Origin: Nonomuraea sp. PA05
Lineage (GTDB): Bacteria; Actinomycetota; Actinomycetes; Streptosporangiales; Streptosporangiaceae
Reading direction: 5' to 3'
Length of the DNA: 64,000 bases
NCBI RefSeq assembly: GCF_008086045.1
Contig: NZ_VSEY01000055.1
Location: forward strand, 1-64,000
The notes under the pieces were generated by a model. It did not search any database, was not told the origin of the DNA, and saw nothing but the letters and a program-made list of their open reading frames with translations. How positions within the stretch are numbered: the stretch's first letter is position 1; every line of letters starts with the position of its first letter. A program made the position numbers and the translations under genes. Below are positions 33,612-43,193 of this stretch, piece after piece.

Positions 33612-34515
33612 CCGAGCGGTCGCTCAGCCGGTGGCGGTGCACCCACCACAGCACCGCCTGGGCGGCGAGCAGGAACGGCAGGATCGGCAGCGCCATCGTC
33701 GTGAACCGATCGATGGTGCTCTCCCCCGCTGCCCCGTCGAGCAGCCGCCCCGCCATCAGGGCTCCGGCGGCCAGCGGCAGGCAGGCCGACGCGACGGCCG
33801 TACCGGCGAAGGCCACCCCGTCATGGCCGCGCCGCAAGGCCCACCACGCCGCGGCGACAGCGAGCGGAGCCGCGAAAGCGGGGACGAGGGCGAGGGGCGC
33901 GAGGCCGGTCGCCGAGGCGAGCGGGGCAGCGGCGGCGAGCACGACCAGGAGCGCCAGCACGGCGGGCGCCAGCCTGCGGCCCGTGCGCCTGGCGCGCTCG
34001 CGCAGCTCCCCCGTCGTCCGCAACGCCAGGAACGCGGCGCCGTGCAGGCCGAAGACCGCGACCGTGGTGAGCGCGCTGAGCACCGCGTACGGGCTCAGCA
34101 CACTCTGCACGGCGCCACCCACGAAGAGCCCGGCGCCCACGGCGAAGAGCACGCTCCCGCCCGCCTGCGCCGTCTCCCACCCCTGCCGCCACCCCGGCTC
34201 GGGCCTGCGCGCGCGAAACCACATGCCGAGATCGCGCACGATCCACCCGGCCACCATCAGGACGATCACCGGGTACAGCGCGGTGAACAGCCCGGCCTCG
34301 GCGTCGGGGAAGGTCACCGCCAGCACGCCCGCGAAGGCGATCAGCCACACCTCGTTCGCCAGGAAGAACGGCCCGACGGCCGCGACCACCTGCCGCCGCG
34401 AGCGGACGTCGCCGCACAGCACGACCAGGAACATGCCGGCGCCGAGGGCGAACCCGTCGAGCGCGTACCAGCCGGCCAGCAGCAGCCCGACGACGGTCAG
34501 CCAGACGAGCTCCAT
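33598..34515 (-). CDS. cydB: Cytochrome bd oxidase subunit II (CydB)
   Basis: This 305-residue protein (about nine membrane helices) starts LVWLTVVGLLLAGWYALDGFALGAGMF, the conserved first helix with GFALGAG. It completes the quinol:O2 oxidoreductase with CydA, a high-affinity terminal oxidase used at low oxygen or under inhibition of the bcc-aa3 branch. ATG 34515 shares a base with the cydA stop. No cydCD exporter genes are present here. Confidence 0.92.
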   Translation of the reverse strand: MELVWLTVVGLLLAGWYALDGFALGAGMFLVVLCGDVRSRRQVVAAVGPFFLANEVWLIAFAGVLAVTFPDAEAGLFTALYPVIVLMVAGWIVRDLGMWFRARRPEPGWRQGWETAQAGGSVLFAVGAGLFVGGAVQSVLSPYAVLSALTTVAVFGLHGAAFLALRTTGELRERARRTGRRLAPAVLALLVVLAAAAPLASATGLAPLALVPAFAAPLAVAAAWWALRRGHDGVAFAGTAVASACLPLAAGALMAGRLLDGAAGESTIDRFTTMALPILPFLLAAQAVLWWVHRHRLSDRSVTFF

Positions 34516-35753
34516 CAGCGCCTCCCGGCGGGTTCTGCGTCGCCCAGGACGGCTCCGAGCACGAGGGACCGCGGCCCCTTCCTGACGATCCCGGCGATGA
34601 GCAGGTAGCCGACGACCACCAGCGCCGCGTACAGGGTCGTGAAGATCACTAATGAGGCCAGCATGCTCGTGGCGCCGACGTCCGAGACGGCCTCGCTCGT
34701 GGGCAGCACGTCGTAGATCACCCAGGGCTGCCGCCCGATCTCGCGGACGATCCAGCCGAGTATGACGGTCAGGAACGGCAGCGGGATCGTCCAGACCCCG
34801 ACGCCGAGCAGGAAGCGCCGCCGCTCGATGCGGCCTCCGCCGAGCAGCACCAGCGGGACGAGCGCGAACAGCACGTACAGGTAGGCGACCGACAACATCA
34901 CGGTCAGCGCGATGGGCGCCCACGCGGGGGCCAGGTAGTCGCCCGGGCCGTGCTCGGCGGCCATCCGCTCCGCGACGCGCAAGGCCTCGGCGCCGCCCGC
35001 GAGCTTGGTCGGCTGGTTGCGCACCACCCACAGCACGGACGCCTCGCCGAAGCCGATGGTGAGGAAGGTGGCGGCGTACCCGACGGTGAGGCCGAGCCGC
35101 AGCGACAGGCGGAAGAAGGCGACCTCGTTCGTGCCGCGGCGGAAGTACCAGGCGCTCACCCCGGCCATGAGGAAGCCGGCGACCATGAGGGCGGCGGGCA
35201 GGATGTGCCCGACGGCGAGGAGCGCGGCGGGGTTGGCGAACACGGCGCCCGCGTCGATCACGCGCAGCGCGTCGCCGGCCCGTTCGTAGCCGACCGGGTT
35301 CTGCAGGAAGCCGTTCGCGACCACGATGAGGTACGCCGAGCCGAGCGCCGCGAGCGTCACGACGTAGAAGGTCAGCAGGTGCGCCACCTTCGGCAGCCGG
35401 CCCCAGCCGAAGATCCACAGCCCGAGGAACGTCGACTCGACGAAGAAGGCGTAGAGCGTCTCCAGCGCCATGGGCGCCCCGAACAGCTCACCGGCGAAGT
35501 GCGTCAGCCCGCTCCAGTTGAGCGCGAACTGGAACTCCAGCAGCAGGCCGGAGACGATGCCCAGGCCGTAGTTGACGACGTAGACCTGCCCCCAGAACTT
35601 CGTCAGCCGCTCGTGCAGCGGGTTGCCCCGGACGACCCAGAGCGTCTGCAGGAACGCGATCAGCGGCGCGAGGCCGAGCGTGAGCGCGACGAAGAGGAAG
35701 TGCAGGCTCGTGGTGATCCCGAACTGGAGCCGGGCCAGGTCGAGCGCGTCCAT
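34515..35753 (-). CDS. cydA: Cytochrome bd oxidase subunit I (CydA)
   Basis: The 412-residue subunit has the high-spin heme ligand H18 (TTSLHFLFVALTLG), the GRQPW quinol-loop motif (VREIGRQPWVIYD) and a short Q-loop, as in Gram-positive enzymes. It oxidises menaquinol and reduces O2 to water. It lies 3 bases after a small membrane-protein gene and overlaps cydB by one base, giving a three-gene operon under the tandem palindromes at 35.98 kb. Confidence 0.93.
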   Translation of the reverse strand: MDALDLARLQFGITTSLHFLFVALTLGLAPLIAFLQTLWVVRGNPLHERLTKFWGQVYVVNYGLGIVSGLLLEFQFALNWSGLTHFAGELFGAPMALETLYAFFVESTFLGLWIFGWGRLPKVAHLLTFYVVTLAALGSAYLIVVANGFLQNPVGYERAGDALRVIDAGAVFANPAALLAVGHILPAALMVAGFLMAGVSAWYFRRGTNEVAFFRLSLRLGLTVGYAATFLTIGFGEASVLWVVRNQPTKLAGGAEALRVAERMAAEHGPGDYLAPAWAPIALTVMLSVAYLYVLFALVPLVLLGGGRIERRRFLLGVGVWTIPLPFLTVILGWIVREIGRQPWVIYDVLPTSEAVSDVGATSMLASLVIFTTLYAALVVVGYLLIAGIVRKGPRSLVLGAVLGDAEPAGRR

Positions 35754-35756
35754 GGC

Positions 35757-35951
35757 TCAGCGCCCGGACCGCCGGAACACGCCGAACTCGACCAGCAGCC
35801 CGAGGGCCGCGCCTCCGGCGAAGGCGATGAGCTCGTCCACGCCGAGGCCCGTGTCGCGGGTCATCAGCAGGGTGACCAGCACGTTCCCGACGACGATCCC
35901 GGCGATGACGAGGACGGCGAGCCGCACCGCCCGCCCTGTCTGTTCACGCAT
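35757..35951 (-). CDS. Small membrane protein, first gene of the cyd operon
   Basis: The 64-residue protein has two membrane helices (about 9-31 and 39-57) with a short loop between them. ATG 35951 has GGAGGAG at correct spacing. It is translated just ahead of cydA (3-base gap). Its size is like the small cyd subunits of enterobacteria (CydX), but the two-helix layout differs and there is no sequence match that I recognise. A role as an assembly or accessory subunit is possible. Confidence 0.72.
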   Translation of the reverse strand: MREQTGRAVRLAVLVIAGIVVGNVLVTLLMTRDTGLGVDELIAFAGGAALGLLVEFGVFRRSGR

Positions 35952-35968
35952 CCGAAGGGCTCCTCCAA

Positions 35969-35998
35969 TGTAGCCAGCCTACATGTAGACAGCCTACG
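35969..35998. promoter_or_regulatory. Tandem palindromic operator before the cyd operon
   Basis: Two adjacent 15-base units, TGTAGCCAGCCTACA (35969-35983) and TGTAGACAGCCTACG (35984-35998), each form an inverted repeat TGTAG-N5-CTACA, and their junction is the 10-bp palindrome CTACATGTAG. The TACANNTGTA core is like CopY/BlaI-family sites. The position upstream of the small membrane gene and cydAB marks it as the operator. Confidence 0.6.
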
Positions 35999-36016
35999 CG
36001 TTGAGGGAGCCGGCCG

Positions 36017-36469
36017 CTAATCCTTGATGCGCTTCATCGTCAGATGGGAGTCGACGCGGGAGACCGCGGGCAGCGGCAGGATCTCCTTGCTGAGGAACTT
36101 CTCGTAGGCGAACTGGTCGGCGACCGCCACCCGCATGTAGTAGTCGGGCCGCCCGAACATCCGCCGGAACTCCAGCACCTCCTCCAGCGCCGCCACCCGC
36201 GACTCGAAGTCCTCCACCGTCTGCAGGTCGTTGACCGCGATCTCCACCGACACGACCACCTCAAGGGAGCGCCCCAGCGCCTCGGGCGAGATCTGCGCCC
36301 GGTACCCGGCGATCACCCCGGCCTCCTCCAGGCGCTTGACCCGGCGCAGGCAGGGCGGCGGCGTCAGGCCCACCCGGCGGGCCAGCTCCACGTTCGACAT
36401 CCGGCCGTCCTGGGCCAGTTGGAACAAAATTTCTCGATCGACCTGATCCAGGATAATAGAATTACTCAT
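36017..36469 (-). CDS. Lrp/AsnC-family transcriptional regulator
   Basis: The 150-residue regulator has an N-terminal helix-turn-helix (NVELARRVGLTPPPCLRRVKRLEEAGVI) and the C-terminal RAM domain that binds amino acids. ATG 36469 has AGGGGAAA upstream. It is divergent from azlCD and likely controls that exporter in response to branched-chain amino acids, as in other bacteria. Confidence 0.92.
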   Translation of the reverse strand: MSNSIILDQVDREILFQLAQDGRMSNVELARRVGLTPPPCLRRVKRLEEAGVIAGYRAQISPEALGRSLEVVVSVEIAVNDLQTVEDFESRVAALEEVLEFRRMFGRPDYYMRVAVADQFAYEKFLSKEILPLPAVSRVDSHLTMKRIKD

Positions 36470-36491
36470 ATGCCCGATTTCCCCTAACGCG

Positions 36492-36533
36492 TGAAACCAT
36501 ATTATGCGGCATAAGCAGTAAAATTACGTTTCA
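36492..36533. promoter_or_regulatory. Operator and leaderless promoter between lrp and azlC
   Basis: An outer pair TGAAAC (36492-36497)/GTTTCA (36528-36533) encloses the palindrome TTATG-CGG-CATAA (36502-36514). TAAAAT (36519-36524) is the azlC -10 box, 8 nt before ATG 36533. The palindromes thus cover the promoter, as expected for an Lrp-type site. Confidence 0.55.
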
Positions 36534-37219
36534 TGCGTGACTTCCGGGCGGCTGCCGCCGACACGGCTTCGGTGGGGCTGAGCCTGTTCCCCCTCGGCGT
36601 CAGCTTCGGCGTGCTGGTGGCGCACGCCGGGCTCGACTGGTGGTGGGCGACGGTGTTCACCGCCGTGATCTACGCGGGTTCGCTGGAGTTCCTGCTGCTG
36701 GGGCTGGTCGCCGCCGTGACGCCGCTCGGGCAGGTCGCGGTGACGGCGCTGCTGGTGAACCTGCGGCACGTCTTCTACTCCCTGTCCTTCCCGCTGCGGC
36801 AGGTCCGGCCGCTCGGCCGCCTCTACGCCACCTTCGCGCTCACCGACGAGGCGTACGCGCTGACCGCCGGCGGGCGCGCCCGGGGCTGGAGCGGCGCGCG
36901 CATCCTGTGGATGCAGGCGCTGTGCCAGGCCTACTGGGTCGGCGGCGCCACCGCGGGGGCGCTGGCGGGCGCGCTGGTCCCGGTCACCCTGCACGGGCTG
37001 GAGTTCGCACTGACCGCCCTGTTCGTGGTGCTGACGATCGACGCCTGGCGCGACCACCGCGACCTGCCGACACCGCTGCTGGCCGCGGCGAGCTTCGCCG
37101 CCGCCGCGCTGCTGGCCCCCGCGCAGCTCCTGCCGGTCGCGATGGGCCTGTTCACGGCGAGCCTCCTCATCCGGTACGCGCTGAGCCACCGGCTCGTGCC
37201 CGAGCCCCTGGAGAGGTAG
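36533..37219 (+). CDS. azlC: AzlC-family branched-chain amino acid exporter, large subunit
   Basis: The 228-residue polytopic protein has the AzlC signature (LFPLGVSFGVLVAHAGLDWWWAT, NLRHVFYSLSFP). With AzlD it exports branched-chain amino acids. ATG 36533 follows a TAAAAT box by 8 nt, so it is probably leaderless. azlD begins 7 bases after its stop. Confidence 0.91.
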   Translation: MRDFRAAAADTASVGLSLFPLGVSFGVLVAHAGLDWWWATVFTAVIYAGSLEFLLLGLVAAVTPLGQVAVTALLVNLRHVFYSLSFPLRQVRPLGRLYATFALTDEAYALTAGGRARGWSGARILWMQALCQAYWVGGATAGALAGALVPVTLHGLEFALTALFVVLTIDAWRDHRDLPTPLLAAASFAAAALLAPAQLLPVAMGLFTASLLIRYALSHRLVPEPLER

Positions 37220-37226
37220 CACCCCG

Positions 37227-37559
37227 TTGCCCACCCCGCTCTACCTGGCCGCCGTCGTCGCCGTCAGCACCGCGATCACGTGGGGCCTGCGGGCCCTGCC
37301 CTTCGCCGTGCTGGGCCCGCTGCGCCGCTCGTCCGTCCTGCGGTTCCTGGCCGTGCAGATGCCCACCGGCATCATGCTGATCCTGGCCCTCTACACCCTG
37401 CGCGACCTGCGCCCCACGCCGTGGACGGCCCTGGCACCCACCGTCCTGGCCCTGGCGGTCGCGGTCGGCCTGCACCTGAAGACCCGCAACGCGGTGATCA
37501 GCGTCCTGGGCGCGACCACCGTGCACGTGGTGCTGTCGACGCTGTGGCAGGCCGGTTGA
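37227..37559 (+). CDS. azlD: AzlD-family branched-chain amino acid exporter, small subunit
   Basis: The 110-residue protein has about four membrane helices and the AzlD start YLAAVVAVSTAITWGLRALPFAVL. It is the small partner of AzlC. TTG 37227 is used as the start because it gives the family length and follows GAGAGG. Confidence 0.9.
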   Translation: MPTPLYLAAVVAVSTAITWGLRALPFAVLGPLRRSSVLRFLAVQMPTGIMLILALYTLRDLRPTPWTALAPTVLALAVAVGLHLKTRNAVISVLGATTVHVVLSTLWQAG

Positions 37560-37566
37560 CCCGCCG

Positions 37567-38592
37567 TCACGCGCGGTCGAGCGTGGCGCGCGGGTAGGGC
37601 GTCTTCTTGCTCGTGCTCACCAGCCGCTCGAAGAAGTCGTCGAAGACGAGAGCCGTCGCGGCGTGCCGGTCGAGCACCCCGGCGACGCCGGCGGGCAGGT
37701 GCTCGCGCGGCACGCCGCCCGCCGTCCAGTCACGCAGGAACGCGGCGTGCTCCGCCGGCCCCCGCATGCCACCGGGCAGGTGATGGCGCAGAAGGTGGCT
37801 GGTGGTGTAGTGCCGGTCGTAGGAGAGGTGATCGGCCAGGAAGCGGGACTCCTCGCCGGACAGCGTGAACCGCCTGCTCAGGGCCAGGCCCAGATCGGCG
37901 AAGTAGACCTCGCCGCCGTCGGTGAGCAGGTTCATGAAATGGGCGTCGAAGTGCACGAACCCCTGTGAGCTGAGGAAGCCGGTGCCGCGGGCGAGCGCCT
38001 GTTCGAGCCACGGGTACGGCGCGACGGCCCGGTGCTCCGCCAGCCAGGCGGCCAGCGTCCCCGGCAGGTGCTCCAGGAACAGGACCAGGCTGAGCGACGA
38101 GCCGGCGATCGCCTCCAGCCGCCCGCGGACGGCCTCCGACCCCTCCCAGTGGGCCACCGCCCCGGCGATGCCGCCGAACTCGTCGGCGAACCCCTCCGGA
38201 GGCACGTCGGGGATCACCCGCCAGTGGTGCAGCAGCGGAAACCCGGGATACGCGCCGGTCAGCACCCAATTGGTCGTCATGACGTGCGCCGCCAGCTCCC
38301 GCCACGCGCCGAACCCGGCCGAGCCGACCCCGTACTGGTAGAACATCGGCAGGCCGAAGACGTTGGCCGTCGAGCGCACATGCTCGGGACGCACCTCCAG
38401 GTCGGTGAGGGGAACCCGCTTGACGAACACGCGGACGCCCGCCACCTCCAGCTCCGCCGACCGCCCGCCGATGCCCGCCCCTCTCGGCTCGGCCCCGGCC
38501 ACCAGCCCGGCCAGCTCCCGGTCGCTCAGCATGGCCAGGCGGGTGGACACGGCGTCGTAGGACGCCAGGCGGACCCGGTCTGGATGCGGCAT
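37567..38592 (-). CDS. Kinase-fold protein, possibly an atypical phosphotransferase
   Basis: The 341-residue soluble protein has kinase-like motifs: a possible Lys (VFVKRVPL), then FVHFDAHFMNLL with the HxD....N catalytic pattern and a metal-binding Asp in VYFADLGLALS. It resembles APH or antibiotic/protein kinase-fold proteins but I cannot name the subfamily. ATG 38592 is chosen over ATG 38610 by family-like length. It is divergent from furA by 82 bases. Confidence 0.6.
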   Translation of the reverse strand: MPHPDRVRLASYDAVSTRLAMLSDRELAGLVAGAEPRGAGIGGRSAELEVAGVRVFVKRVPLTDLEVRPEHVRSTANVFGLPMFYQYGVGSAGFGAWRELAAHVMTTNWVLTGAYPGFPLLHHWRVIPDVPPEGFADEFGGIAGAVAHWEGSEAVRGRLEAIAGSSLSLVLFLEHLPGTLAAWLAEHRAVAPYPWLEQALARGTGFLSSQGFVHFDAHFMNLLTDGGEVYFADLGLALSRRFTLSGEESRFLADHLSYDRHYTTSHLLRHHLPGGMRGPAEHAAFLRDWTAGGVPREHLPAGVAGVLDRHAATALVFDDFFERLVSTSKKTPYPRATLDRA

Positions 38593-38636
38593 GGATAAAG
38601 CCTGACACAACTACCAAACTGGGGCTTTTCATTATC

Positions 38637-38666
38637 TTGTATGGCTCGTGTTTATGGCTGTAGGTT
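38637..38666 (+). promoter_or_regulatory. furA promoter
   Basis: TTGTAT (38637-38642) and TAGGTT (38661-38666) are separated by 18 bases; ATG 38675 is 8 nt past the -10 box, so the furA mRNA is probably leaderless. The AT-rich stretch from 38611 to 38645 upstream is the place where FurA-type autoregulators bind. Confidence 0.5.
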
Positions 38667-38674
38667 GTGGCGCC

Positions 38675-39106
38675 ATGACCGCACCCAGGACTCCGACACC
38701 CGCCGAGGAGCTGCGCGGCGCCGGTCTGCGGGTGACCGCCGCCCGCGTCGCGCTGCTCGACACCGTCCGGCACGGCGACCACCTCGACGTCGAGGCGATC
38801 GCCACCGGGGTACGCGATCGCGTGGGTCATGTCTCCCTGCAAGCCGTGTACGAAGCCCTCCACGCCCTCGCCGCCGCGGGCCTCGTACGCCGGATCGAGC
38901 CGGCGGGCAGCCCGGCCCGATACGAAGGACGGGTGGGCGACAACCACCACCACATCGTGTGCCGGTCGTGCGGCGCGGTCGCCGACGTCGACTGCGCGGT
39001 CGGTCATGCCCCATGTCTGCACGCCGCTGACGACCACGGCTTCACCATCGACGAGGCCGAGGTCATCTACTGGGGCCGATGCCCCGCCTGCTCCGCCACT
39101 TCGTGA
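38675..39106 (+). CDS. furA: Fur-family regulator (FurA/CatR type)
   Basis: This 143-residue Fur-family repressor has the winged helix (VTAARVALLDTVRHGDHLDV, VSLQAVYEALHAL), the metal site NHHHIVCRSCG and a second CxxC (CPAC). Directly upstream of katG, it is the redox-sensing repressor of catalase-peroxidase as in mycobacteria and streptomycetes. ATG 38675 is fixed by the promoter; earlier in-frame ATGs lie before the -10 box. Confidence 0.92.
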   Translation: MTAPRTPTPAEELRGAGLRVTAARVALLDTVRHGDHLDVEAIATGVRDRVGHVSLQAVYEALHALAAAGLVRRIEPAGSPARYEGRVGDNHHHIVCRSCGAVADVDCAVGHAPCLHAADDHGFTIDEAEVIYWGRCPACSATS

Positions 39107-39140
39107 GCGGCCGAACTCAAGTCCTGGAAGGACTCCCCCC

Positions 39141-41375
<2,235 letters not shown>

Positions 41376-41386
41376 TCCCCGTTCCT

Positions 41387-41417
41387 CCCGGCCGGCCCTC
41401 GCCGAGGACCGGCCGGG
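41387..41417 (+). terminator. Hairpin after katG
   Basis: CCCGGCCGG (41387-41395) pairs with CCGGCCGGG (41409-41417); the stem is extended by CTCG/CGAG inside. It follows the katG stop by 11 bases and faces the converging 48-residue peptide gene, so it may end both transcripts. Confidence 0.65.
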
Positions 41418-41425
41418 TCACGAGC

Positions 41426-41572
41426 TCAGTTGGACCAGATGTAACCGTTGGTGGAGACCGTGCCTCCGCCCGACGAAACCGGATCGGCCTGAGCCGGGCT
41501 CGCCAGCACGAGACCCGCTCCGGCAATCGCCATCGCGACGACCACAACTGTTGCCCTGATCTTCGAAGTCAC
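41426..41572 (-). CDS. Small secreted peptide (48 residues)
   Basis: GTG 41572 begins VTSKIRATVVVVAMAIAG, continues to a signal peptidase site after ASPAQA, and leaves a mature segment of about 20 residues that ends STNGYIWSN. GGAGG sits at good spacing upstream. The mature part is Gly/Ser/Thr-rich and ends in an aromatic Trp-containing tail. No family is recognised; a signalling or antimicrobial peptide is only one possibility. It is preceded by the helix-turn-helix regulator on the same strand by 90 bases. Confidence 0.65.
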   Translation of the reverse strand: MTSKIRATVVVVAMAIAGAGLVLASPAQADPVSSGGGTVSTNGYIWSN

Positions 41573-41662
41573 GAACGCCTCCGATCGTTGAAGCCGACTG
41601 ATCCTGATCTTGCCTGATTCGTGTGATCTACGGCTTTGGATGATGTGACTTCGGGCTGATTT

Positions 41663-42328
41663 TTAGCGTGGCAGACCCAGTTCCCCCGCCCGCAACCCGG
41701 CCTGGAACCGGGAGTCGGCCTCCAGCTTGGCCATGAGTTCGGCCACGCGCCGCCGGTAGGTGCGCAACGAGATCCCGAGCCGCCTGGCCGCCGTCTCGTC
41801 GGTGAGCCCCGAGCCGAGAGCCTTGAGGATCATGCGCCCGTCGGCGTCGAGCTGAGGAACGTCGCCGTGCAGGTAGGCGGTGAGATCGGGGGAGTTGTCC
41901 CAGATCGCTTCGAGCAGCGACGCCACGCCGTCGATCAGGGTCTGCGACGTCGTCACGGTGTACTCGCGCCCGCCGGGGCTCTCGCGTCCGGCGAGGATCA
42001 TCACCCGCCCGTCGATGAGGATGGTCTCGTGCGGCAGCGGCGCGGCGCTGATCCGGACGCCCGCGCCCCTGTCCCGCACCAGCCGCAGATGCGCGCGAGC
42101 CTCCTCGTCGGCGAGCGCCACCGGGCTGAGCAGCTTGCGGGCGGTGAGGCCCGGGGAGCCGACGGCGCGCATCCGGCTGACCATCGCCGCTCTGAGCTCC
42201 GGCTGCGACCAGGTCCTGAGGTCTCTGGCGGCGCACAGGAACGTGGTGCGGGCGGACGCGAAGAGATGACCGGCACGGGCGGCCAGTTCCGCGTCGCCCC
42301 GGACGGAGAACACCTGTTCATTCCGCAC
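41663..42328 (-). CDS. LuxR-type helix-turn-helix regulator with PLD/TrmB-like sensor domain
   Basis: The 221-residue protein has an N-terminal domain with the TrmB/phospholipase-like core (LFASARTTFLCAARDLRTW, LPHETILIDGRVMILAGRESPGGREYTVTTS) and a C-terminal LuxR-type helix-turn-helix (DETAARRLGISLRTYRRRVAELMAKL). This is a streptomycete family of regulators often next to secondary-metabolism or reductase genes. GTG 42328 is chosen because a longer frame would overlap the divergent gene; CAGACT lies 6 nt upstream. Confidence 0.8.
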   Translation of the reverse strand: MRNEQVFSVRGDAELAARAGHLFASARTTFLCAARDLRTWSQPELRAAMVSRMRAVGSPGLTARKLLSPVALADEEARAHLRLVRDRGAGVRISAAPLPHETILIDGRVMILAGRESPGGREYTVTTSQTLIDGVASLLEAIWDNSPDLTAYLHGDVPQLDADGRMILKALGSGLTDETAARRLGISLRTYRRRVAELMAKLEADSRFQAGLRAGELGLPR

Positions 42329-42337
42329 CCCACCAGT

Positions 42338-42355
42338 CTGGCACCAACCTGCCAG
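42338..42355. promoter_or_regulatory. Inverted repeat between the regulator and aldo-keto reductase
   Basis: CTGGCA (42338-42343) and TGCCAG (42350-42355) flank 6 bases. The left arm overlaps the presumed -10 box of the regulator, so it may be its own operator. Confidence 0.45.
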
Positions 42356-42386
42356 TCGCTCGCCGGGCGAGGGGGCGGCGGACAGC

Positions 42387-43193
42387 ATGGCACGCATGAC
42401 GAACACTTTCTCCCTGGGCGGGGAGCTGACGGTGAACCGGCTCGGGTTCGGTGCGATGCGCCTGGCCATGGGGACGTTCGGCGGCCCGGCGCGAGCCCCG
42501 GAGACCGGCGTCGCCGTGTTGCGGCGGGCGCTGGAGCTGGGGGTGAATCACATCGACACGGCCGGCTTCTACGGCATGGGGCCGGTGCGGGCCAACGACC
42601 TGATCCGTACGGCCCTGGCCCCCTACCCCGCGGACCTGGTGATCGCCACCAAGGTCGGGCCGCTGCGCGGGGCGGACGGGAGGCCGAGCGAGCAGGCGAC
42701 GGCCGACCAGCTGCGCGGGCTGGTCGAGGCGGACCTGCGTTCGCTCGGGCTGGACCGGCTCGACCTCGTCTACCTGCGGGTGGGCGGGATGGGCGGGCCG
42801 GGGGGCGAGTCGATCGGGGAACGGTTCGAGGTGCTGGCGGGGCTTCGGGAGGAGGGGCTGATCCGGCATCTGGGGGTCAGCAACGTGGACGCCGCCCAGC
42901 TCGCCGAGGCTCGGGCGGTCGCGCCCGTCGCGGCGGTGCAGAACCGGTACGGCGGTGATCTTGGGTTGCTGGAGGTGTGCGAAGGGGCTGGGATCGCTTA
43001 CGTGCCGTACTTTCCGCTCGGTGGTGGGCGTGAACCTCTTGAGGCGGGCGGCACTCCGGCGCGGGTGCGGATCGCGTCGTTGCTGGCGACGTCGCCGGTG
43101 GTGCTGGCGATTCCGGGGACCGGGTCTCTGGAGCATCTGGAGGAGAACATGGCGGCGGGCGGTCGCAAGCGGTCGCTCACTCGTCCTCGGTGA
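42387..43193 (+). CDS. Aldo/keto reductase
   Basis: The 268-residue TIM-barrel NADPH reductase has HIDTAGFYGMG (catalytic Asp and Tyr) and the Lys in VIATKVG. The usual catalytic His after DLV is Arg here (DLVYLRVGG), a known variation in this actinomycete subgroup. It is divergent from the PLD-like regulator and is probably its target. ATG 42387 is preceded by a purine-rich stretch; ATG 42396 is an alternative. Confidence 0.87.
   Translation: MARMTNTFSLGGELTVNRLGFGAMRLAMGTFGGPARAPETGVAVLRRALELGVNHIDTAGFYGMGPVRANDLIRTALAPYPADLVIATKVGPLRGADGRPSEQATADQLRGLVEADLRSLGLDRLDLVYLRVGGMGGPGGESIGERFEVLAGLREEGLIRHLGVSNVDAAQLAEARAVAPVAAVQNRYGGDLGLLEVCEGAGIAYVPYFPLGGGREPLEAGGTPARVRIASLLATSPVVLAIPGTGSLEHLEENMAAGGRKRSLTRPR

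Noticed and set aside
35969..35998. Rex binding site before cydAB
   Set aside because: The sequence lacks TTGTGAA/TTCACAA half-sites.
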